A stretch of 64,000 nt of DNA from Chiridota heheva (taxonomy: Eukaryota > Echinodermata > Holothuroidea > Apodida > Chiridotidae). The DNA lies in contig JAIGNY010004475.1 of assembly GCA_020152595.1 (NCBI GenBank), positions 2,501,501 through 2,565,500 on the forward strand. Reading direction: 5' to 3'. A model generated the notes under the pieces. The model did no database searches. It was not told where the DNA came from and saw nothing but the letters and a program-made list of their open reading frames with translations. Every line of letters begins with the position of its first letter. The stretch's first letter is position 1. The position numbers and the translations under genes are program-made. Shown here one piece after another: positions 56,250 through 64,000 of the stretch.

Positions 56250-56880
56250 CTGGCGAAGAACGGCAAAACGAGGGGAGTTTTTATTTGAATAACATCAATA
56301 TGTGCTATGTGGAGTTTTAGGTATAAAGAAACTTGTAAAGTTTATTTCTTGTATATTCATAAGTAGCCAATGATGTATAATTTCATTGAGTGATATTCAA
56401 AGAAGCATGTGTTTGCTTTACGTAAGTATGCTCGATGGTGCATAACTCCTGAATCTGAATTCTAGACACAAGCAGTCCTTACGCGTATATTGCACTAATG
56501 AATGGAAATGACGTTAACCGCAGGAATGTTTATCGAAAAGGTGTCAAAGGGAGCAGGTTGCGCTAATGGGTTGGCAAGATTTTGAAAGTCACTCAGAATT
56601 ACGCTGCTGACAATGGTGCTTATTTTTACGATTTCTGCACCAAATGAAATAATGACACCAGTTTTTAGGGTATAATTGATCCAAGTAAGAACTCCTTGAT
56701 GTTCGTATATTAAGTTTTTATAAAATTTCAGCATTTTTTGTTAAGTTGTCTCAACTACCTGTGGTCGAATAATTGCGTAATACCTTTTCCACTCGTTTGT
56801 CCTTCGAACGGGATGAAATGACACTGGCAGTTTCATGCCGTCCATGTTTCAAGGGACGCTTTCTTCAAATGTATGATTTT
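56250..56880. other. No recognisable feature
   Basis: No gene, RNA or repeat identified. Confidence 0.4.
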
Positions 56881-56884
56881 ATAA

Positions 56885-57527
56885 GCAAAAATTTGGTAAA
56901 CACGATATCTCAAAAACTATGAACTGGATTCACGTCATGTTTGGTACACAGATAGCTCATGGTCTGCAGAGGTGCCCTAATGCATATTAATAAGTGGGCG
57001 GGGCTAAACTGAATTTTTTTTAAAAGTGATAAATGAGCAATAATATGTCCGTTTTGCGTCATATTGGACATGATAATATTGTTGGTTATTGTGTAAATGC
57101 TTATGTTATCAACGCACGTCATTAATATGTACGATAGGCGTGGCTTAATGTGAAATGCTAGCGGATGTAAACATACTGTATCTCATGAACGGAGTTATGC
57201 CATATGTCGTACACAGATGGGTCATGGTTTGTACATGTGTTCTAATGTTGTGGTAGTGATGTCATGAATAGGCGGGGATTACTGACAAATTCTTGAAATA
57301 GGATAAATGAGAAACCGTTTTTGCATCATACTTGCTATGATAGTGTTGCTAATTATTGTGCACATGCTAATGTTGTCAACAGGTTCTATTTTATTGATCT
57401 GCATGGTAGGTATGATCGACTTATAAATATCATAGAACAAATAGTTCATGATATGCAATGTCATGACACTTCATACGAAACTTACAAACCAATCAATCAG
57501 CATAGGAAAAAAGCATCAGAACCACAA
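56885..57527. repeat. Satellite-like ~285-bp repeat, copy group 3
   Basis: It starts ACACGATATCTCAAAAACTA and contains the GGTACACAGATAGCTCATGG, GGGCGGGGCT and TATCTCATGAACGGA blocks. Its end (CTATTTTATTGATCTGCATG ... AAAGCATCAGAACCACAA) closely matches 29180-29330, fixing the family's 3' boundary. Confidence 0.83.
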
Positions 57528-57529
57528 TT

Positions 57530-59140
57530 TGTTTTAGTTCTGGTTGTATATGTACGGCCACCAGTCACTTCATATACGGTCTACCATTTTTTTTTCTTCA
57601 AAAATTGTAGTACTAGTGGGCCAACGTGCATTAGGTTCATAGCAGTTTTCATACGATTTCAAGTGAAAAATGTACTTTTAAGGGGTATTTATATCATTTT
57701 TTGCCATTATTTTCTTAATGATATACAAAAAGAGAGGGATCTGTCTCTCCCAGAGCCCCAACCTGACGGCGCCGCTTCTGCTTTAGGGATTCACTGTTGA
57801 CCGATGCAATTTTTGTCATCAATTGGCCCACCAAGTGAAAATTCTTTTAAATAAATAGTCCTGATGTTGAGATCCCGGATCTGTATCTGCTCCTGGCCAC
57901 TGTGCTCTACCGTGACGTCTCATATCAAAATCCTAATTTAAAAGATCGGAGTATTTCATTTATCATAAATGGCATTTTGATTACCTGTCTACGAATCCAC
58001 GAACAGACTGACCATAAAGCAAAGTTCAGTCTAGAATCACACCTTGTAAACAGCTTTGCGTGAAAAACTTTTCTTACAATTTGCAGAAAATATTTGAAAT
58101 TTGTTTGCATGCATTCATGCTTTACTAGTCAACGGTAGGTTATCGTTCTCGTTTATTTCAACGCTAATATGTTGAATATAATAATATGCTACACGAGATA
58201 GCAGTGATTGGAGCTGTAGGCCTATATCTGAAAATCCTTTTTTTTTTTTTTTTTTTTTTTTGGTGACATATGTTTCCAACTTCACCAATCTGCAATGCAG
58301 TGAAGAAGTAAAAAGTGAAGCGACGTAGCCAGCGCAATGGAACGGTTGATCAACAGTGATGCAACTTTATGTCATTTGGTCTGTCTATTATCCACATTCG
58401 CATTGCTGGAGGCCCCTAAATGACATTTAGACAATTAGATTTGTCTTCTTTTACAATAATCTGCAAAGTTTTATAGGATAATGCACAACATTGTACAACA
58501 CTTTATTCAATCGTATACTCTATTATTAATCATTATACCTTACGAAATTAATTGAAAAGAAATATCCATACTCTCTGATCATCATATAACTTATTTTTTT
58601 AAATACTGTGACCAATATACTTTTGAATTTTGTAGTACCTAAATATTTTTGCACCACGTAGATCAACCTTACTGCCTTATCACCAGCAAACGATAAAAAT
58701 ACAATTTGGCTAGCAACATAATACAATTCAGAATCTTATCACAATGAATACAGAACAATACATAGTTCAAAATATGTATAGGCAAGATGTAAGACGTATA
58801 CTATACTGGTTTTGGTCCAAAGAGAGAAGTTTTCCAGAACCAAAAACAGATTACATTTATAAAACAATGACAAATTTGCTCGTAGCCCGTGGGGTTTAGT
58901 CATTCTTTCCACCCTTTTGTTGCCTCACTGTTTAACCATTTTCGATGCAGGCCAGTACGGTTTGAAATATCATGGATTGTTCAAAGTATCGATAGTCAGA
59001 AAATAATTAAGAGATATAAATTTGTATCTACCTTTTAATTACTTTATACACATTTAAATTTGAAGGTTAGAAATATAGAAAAAATTGTTGATAAGGAAAA
59101 TAAACTATTGGGATACAATCCAGTGCCACTGGTGCAGTTA
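57530..59140. other. No recognisable feature apart from poly(T)
   Basis: A run of about 31 T lies at 58230-58261. No gene or repeat family seen. Confidence 0.45.
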
Positions 59141-59169
59141 ATCTTGGAGGGGGGGGGGGAGGGGGTGGA

Positions 59170-59560
59170 CAAAGGTATCTTATAGTCCTAATCATGATGT
59201 ATCATTTTCTTAATAATGATGTATCATTTTCCTAATCATGAAGTTTTATTTTCCTAATCATGATGTATCATTTTCCTAATCATGTATCATTTTTCTAATC
59301 ATGATGTATCATTTTCCTAATCATGATGTATCATTTTCCTAATCATGTTGTATCATTTTCCTAATCATTATGTATTATTTTCCTAATCATGATGTATCAT
59401 TTTCCTAATCATGATGTATCATTTTACTAATCATGATGTATCATTTTCCTAATCATGATGTATCATTTTCCTAATCATGATGTATCATTTTCCTAATCAT
59501 AATGTATCATTTTCTTAATCAAGATGTTTCATTTTCCTAATCATGATGTATCATTTTCCA
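59170..59560. repeat. 22-bp minisatellite (ATGATGTATCATTTTCCTAA)
   Basis: About 17 copies of ATCATGATGTATCATTTTCC + TA, with a few truncated or variant units. Preceded by a G-rich tract at 59149-59168. Each unit has an internal near-palindrome (TCATGATG, ATGATACATCAT). Confidence 0.93.
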
Positions 59561-59564
59561 AATG

Positions 59565-60615
59565 CATCTTTCAAATAATCTACAATATTTTCCAGCTGGG
59601 GAAATGTATACCTCATATAGATATGACCTATATAAAGAGCGGCTTCTACAATCCTAATCAAAATTATTGGGACAAAAACGCTCAAAAGTTGTACGTGATA
59701 TTTAAGTTCCCCCAACTGCTCCTCTCGGTGTTCTGCGCTTTGAAAGTATGGCAAACTGGTGAAATGCCACTGTAACACTAGTTATCCATCAAGCCGCACT
59801 ATTCTGTTATTGGCTCAAAGTCCTTTATTTCATCATTGACTAAGGGGTGTGGGGATTTTTACGAATATAATTGACAATGATAGTAGGCAAACCGCGTAAA
59901 ATACATGCACCTCAAAATGCTTTCAATAAATGCAAATTTGTAATCGAAGAGAAACACTTACATTCGCAGAAAGGGTCAAATGTTAATGCTAAAAGAAAGA
60001 TATACAAAGACGGTGTAGTGTCCTCCTCACTCGCCACATTTATTAACCCCGTTTAAAAGCATAGTAAATAATTTAGGTGCTAGATCCGTGTGAGCAGCTT
60101 CGTGTAATGTGTGTAACTTTGACGATCATTTAGTTAATTTAAAACAATATAATATAATTTGTTTATTCAATTACTTGTCAGGTCCATGCTCCCAAACGGA
60201 AATTCTCCTGATTGAAAGATTTTTGTTGTAATCCAAAATGCAACTTTCAAATTCAAATCGCTTTAAAGAAATACATAACGGTTAAATAGGTTTAAGCCAA
60301 AGGTAGGAAAAATGCATGCGAAATATTCCAATTTAATTTTTGTAATACAACAATGAAATTATTTTCTCCATTTTTACCAGCGCAAATTTGACTTTCGCCA
60401 GGGAATTTTAAAGTAATCTTTAAAGATTAATTTCACTATTTTTTGAAAAGCAGATTTTAACATTTCAATCACCAGCAAAAGCTCAAATTAAACAGAAATA
60501 TTAATCCCAATATCATTTCCAAAGTATACAAGTTTAGAATAATAGAATTTGACATTCAAAAATAAATAAATAAATAACGGCTGAACTTTTTAGCAACAAT
60601 TTAAATTATGTTCAC
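59565..60615. other. No recognisable feature
   Basis: AT-rich. An AATA tetranucleotide run occurs near 60560-60578. No gene. Confidence 0.45.
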
Positions 60616-60621
60616 TGCGCA

Positions 60622-60722
60622 TGTCTCGATCTCTCAATCGGGAGATCTCCCAATTAGTAGATCTCCCGATTGGGAGATATTCCGATTGGGAGATCTCCCG
60701 ATTGGGAGATCTCCCGATTTGT
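60622..60722. repeat. Palindromic tandem repeat (GGGAGATCTCCC)
   Basis: The 12-bp palindrome GGGAGATCTCCC, joined by GATT, CAATTAGTA or GATATTCC, is repeated about five times within 100 bp. Both strands can form multiple hairpins. Confidence 0.88.
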
Positions 60723-61538
60723 AACGAGAACCGGAATGTTTACCTGTATCTATTCATTTGTATTTCATTGTCATTTCTGTTTTTACCAAAATTTGATAAT
60801 AAACTGAATCTATTAAACAGTTGTCCTTTGTATTGGAAAAATTGACTTGTTCTGTCAGTATGTCGACCCTGAAGATTTATAGCTCCACTTTTTTTTTCCT
60901 CTTTTTCGATTTCCTTAAAAATGATTAACAGATTTGAAAAGACACTGAAAGTTTCAGGAAATAATGTCAAAGATCGTCATCACTTCCCCTATGGTGTATG
61001 CTATGTATACGTTTCGAGGTACCAAACAGTACACAGACAGTTTTTAGCCCACATCAATTTTCACTTCGGTACGTTTACTTGCCAGTCGAGTCGCCATTAA
61101 AACTGGAATAGTTAGGGAATGTCGAAGAAGTTCAACCTTTGCGGGTCCGTCAGTTACTTCGAATCTCATTACCAATGTATCTGTGAAGAAGTTTAATTCA
61201 ATCATAATTATGAAACAACGTAGTCAAGTTGTGGTGGGAGGGGTGGGGCCCGAGCGGAATTGCTCACAAATTGAATTTCTCCCACCCCTTTCCCAAACAA
61301 AATAACGGGATAAGATCATTTTCTAATCGAATGGGAAATACCGCTGTATTAACAACATATCATAGGGGTAACAGTTAGGCCCTACCAGGACACGTTCTGT
61401 CGAGCAGGCTATAATTGGGGTCCGGCATGTCTGCTTGGAATTTCGTATAGTTAAGGCTCCGAAATGTTTACCCTCGGTCCGCCAGTGTCTAGTACCCATG
61501 CGAGTTTTACCCCATACAATAGGCGGTGTAGGTAACAC

Positions 61539-61562
61539 CCCCACACACACACACACACACAC
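61539..61562. repeat. (CA)n microsatellite
   Basis: About 11 CA dinucleotides. Confidence 0.9.
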
Positions 61563-61599
61563 AACCTTACAGAAATTCCATATATGGGCCAGATTTATA

Positions 61600-62400
61600 A
61601 AAAAAAATATATCGATATAAGATATATGTCATATAAAGAATTGACCAGATAGATAATACAGTTTTATATGGCTAGATATAAATATAAAATTTTATATGGC
61701 CAGATATAGATATAAAACTTTATATTGACATATATAATTTTATATGGCCAGATATATATAGAAAGGTATATTTGATATATAAACTTTCATACGGGCCATA
61801 TTAATCTGTATACAAGTTGTGCTGAATTTTTCCATATGAAACTTTATAGGGAAATATAATATTTGATTTACATATATGGCCAATTCTTTATATGGCTTTA
61901 TAAAATAAGCCCTTTTCTATATAATCCATATAAATCTTTATATAGCTGTATACAAATTTGATACATATACACTTTTATACGGGCCATATAAATCTGTAAA
62001 CAAGTTGTGCTGAAATTTTCCATATAAAACTTTGTCTGTTTATATGGGTATATAAATTTTGATTAAGATATATGGCCAATTATTTACATGTCTTTATAAA
62101 ATAAGCCCTTTTCTGTATAATCCGTATAAATCTTTATATGGCTGTATACAATTTGATTTACATATGTGGCTTTACATGGGTATATACAATTTTATTAACA
62201 TATATGACCCATTCATTAAAAGTGTTAATATAGCTATATAAATGAAGCCCTTTTCTTTAATCCATATAAATCTTCATATGGCTGTAAGCAATTATGTAAA
62301 TCATATAAATCTTTATAAAATACACATGTAAAATTACTATATGAATCTTTAAATGGTCGATTTGATATATGTATGGCCGATACAAGTGGCTGTACATGGG
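61600..62400. repeat. AT-rich TATATGGCC repeat with 188-bp tandem copies
   Basis: ACGGGCCATATTAATCTGTA at 61791 recurs as ACGGGCCATATAAATCTGTA at 61979, followed in both by CAAGTTGTGCTGAA, CCATAT-AAACTTT, ATATGGCCAATT, TTTATAAAATAAGCCCTTTT and ATCTTTATAT-GCTGTATAC. A third, partial copy follows from about 62165. Upstream (61660-61760) TATATGGCCAGATATA repeats in shorter steps. Confidence 0.88.
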
Positions 62401-64000
62401 ACATGAAGGTTTTATTTGATAAAGTTTAGGAGCATTTGGTCACTGAATATACCGTTTTAGTAAATCCTTGTGAAAGTTAAATATCTTTCTAAAAGAAATT
62501 TACATCATAGATATTTACATAGTTTTAAAACATACATACACCCATCTACAAAGACGTTTGTGGGGGAAACACATAAGCTGCATACATTTGTATATATCAG
62601 AAGTGCTTCGTCACCTTGTTTGTTCAAGCAATATAGTCTAAACCATACACAAAGGAAAACAAGAAAATACATAAATATGATATGTTCATGATTTAAAACA
62701 AAAATAGCATGTGATAGTGATACAACTTAATGAAAAAAGATAAACAAAGTCTCAGTTAGGCTGGTGTTCAACATTTAAAGAAGGGCTTGTATTTGGAATG
62801 TCAATTTTGTAATGTATTTGTCATATCAATTCAATTTCCAAACTTAGTTGACACTTTCTTCACTGAAAGCAGTAAAAATAAAGCAACACAGTGAACATAT
62901 TTCATTTTTTTTTTTTGAAAGATCTGCTAACTACCAACAAAACATAAAATGCTCAAATGTAAAATTATAACATAAAATATTTTACTGGTACATATAAAGC
63001 TCTTTCTACAACCAAGTTAGAAAATCTTGCAATCCTTCAATTCCTTACAATCATCAGGGCCATAACTGTTAGGCTGCATAGCAAAAAACCTCAAGCTTTG
63101 TTGAATTTTGATTCTTATTTAGAAACTCTTGCCTCCATGAAACTCTTAAAAGTTGCAAGATGAATTCTTTAAAAATCCATTCCCTGAAGAAGAAAATCAA
63201 GAATTTTTGGAACCTCCTTGGGTTCTAAATCAGGGGAAAATTGAGCACATTCTGAGGCTGACCGTTAAGACTATCATGGAAACTTAACTGATATGGACCA
63301 CATGTAGGCCTGATTGCAATTGCCTAATCATGTCACAAAATAATATATCCACTTTTCATAACAATCATTTCATAGCACAACGCAATTTTAATGATCACTC
63401 GACAGAATCATTTACAAGTTATCTGTCGACTATTAGACCACGGGCAGTTCCAGAAAATGTGTTATTTTGGCAGAAACCCCTTCACCAAAATCCCAATTAC
63501 TCTGAACCACCCCGGTCCTCCGGCCTAATTGTAGAATACCTCGCAACCTCTTAAATACTCTGTGGAGCCGGCTCCGTACTCAAAATTAGGAGACGAAAGA
63601 GTACACTACAAATATATTCGCCAAATTGAAGTAGCAAATTGAACTAGGTCGTTCTTAAAACAATTCTTGTGACAAGTGTGGACACTGTGGAGCCTGAGGA
63701 GCCATTCTGGGATGTAGCCTACGTATGGAATGATGAAAAACTCCCATCGCAAGCACGGAGCCAGCGGAGACGCTCCGGGTGTATGTATGGGAATATGCAA
63801 AATTCCCATTAAGCATAATGTCATCCCAAAAGTCCGTGGAGCCACTGAGTCGAGCCAGGGGTATGTCGAAACGACGTCGATTGATATGAATTTGGTAATT
63901 CATTCAAAAAGTCTGCGGAGCCAAAACAGGCCGTGAATGTCTGCTTGACTTAGATCAACATAAATACATTCATACTTGACCTAACAGTTGCGGGATATTC
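62400..64000. other. Flank with no recognised gene
   Basis: AT-rich to about 63400. The last 500 bp are more balanced in composition, and a CTGTGGAGCC-like word recurs at about 63559, 63686, 63836 and 63910. Short frames on both strands there (for example 63606-63845) have no recognisable domain. It may contain part of another gene cut by the window edge. Confidence 0.4.

Overview
This is a stretch of an animal nuclear genome: AT-rich, almost free of long open reading frames, and holding one intron-rich gene surrounded by and filled with transposable elements, tRNA-derived SINEs and minisatellites. The repeat style (tRNA-headed SINEs, TTAA-flanked miniature elements, degraded LINE reverse transcriptases, many expanded minisatellites) suggests a marine invertebrate. 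An echinoderm or hemichordate is my guess, but this is impression rather than proof.

The one gene I can name is a + strand orthologue of PLA2G6, the calcium-independent phospholipase A2 beta (group VI, ankyrin-patatin type). Thirteen coding exons are placed from the ATG at 9043 to the stop at 47087-47089, giving roughly 840-850 residues. Order: N-terminal domain (exons 1-2), seven or eight ankyrin repeats (exons 3-6), linker (exon 7 and start of 8), patatin-type catalytic domain with DGGGIRG and GTSTG (exon 8) and the catalytic DGG aspartate (exon 11), then the conserved C-terminus (exons 12-13). All junctions keep phase except two (exon 2/3 and exon 10/11). Each of these needs either a weaker alternative splice site or a missing base. 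Exon 2 has a decayed partial tandem copy exactly 300 bp upstream.

Layout. 1-8.9 kb: flank with a LINE reverse-transcriptase pseudogene, a second LINE C-terminal remnant, a strong 35-bp-arm hairpin and SINEs. 8.9-17 kb: 5' half of the gene, with two SINEs, a double TTAA-flanked MITE and a 0.9-kb minisatellite in introns. 17-29.4 kb: a 12.3-kb intron with a LINE RNase H fragment inserted in a low-complexity repeat, a 40-bp minisatellite with higher-order structure, more SINEs, a second double MITE, a foldback element and another LINE fragment. 29.4-33.8 kb: catalytic exons, interleaved with a MITE family, one copy of which has grown an 18-bp minisatellite. 33.8-43.1 kb: a 9.3-kb intron with three large minisatellites and a broken, recombinase-like ORF on the minus strand. 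43.1-47.6 kb: last exons, with a long-TIR element carrying a nested SINE. 47.6-64 kb: flank with LINE remnants, a (TA)n tract, a satellite-like ~285-bp family, more minisatellites, and one minus-strand exon candidate (54020-54296) of an unknown gene.

I see no CRISPR, operon or bacterial system. The most useful leads are the splice-phase anomalies and exon duplication in PLA2G6, the composite TTAA MITE, the minisatellite born inside a MITE, and the broken recombinase-like ORF.
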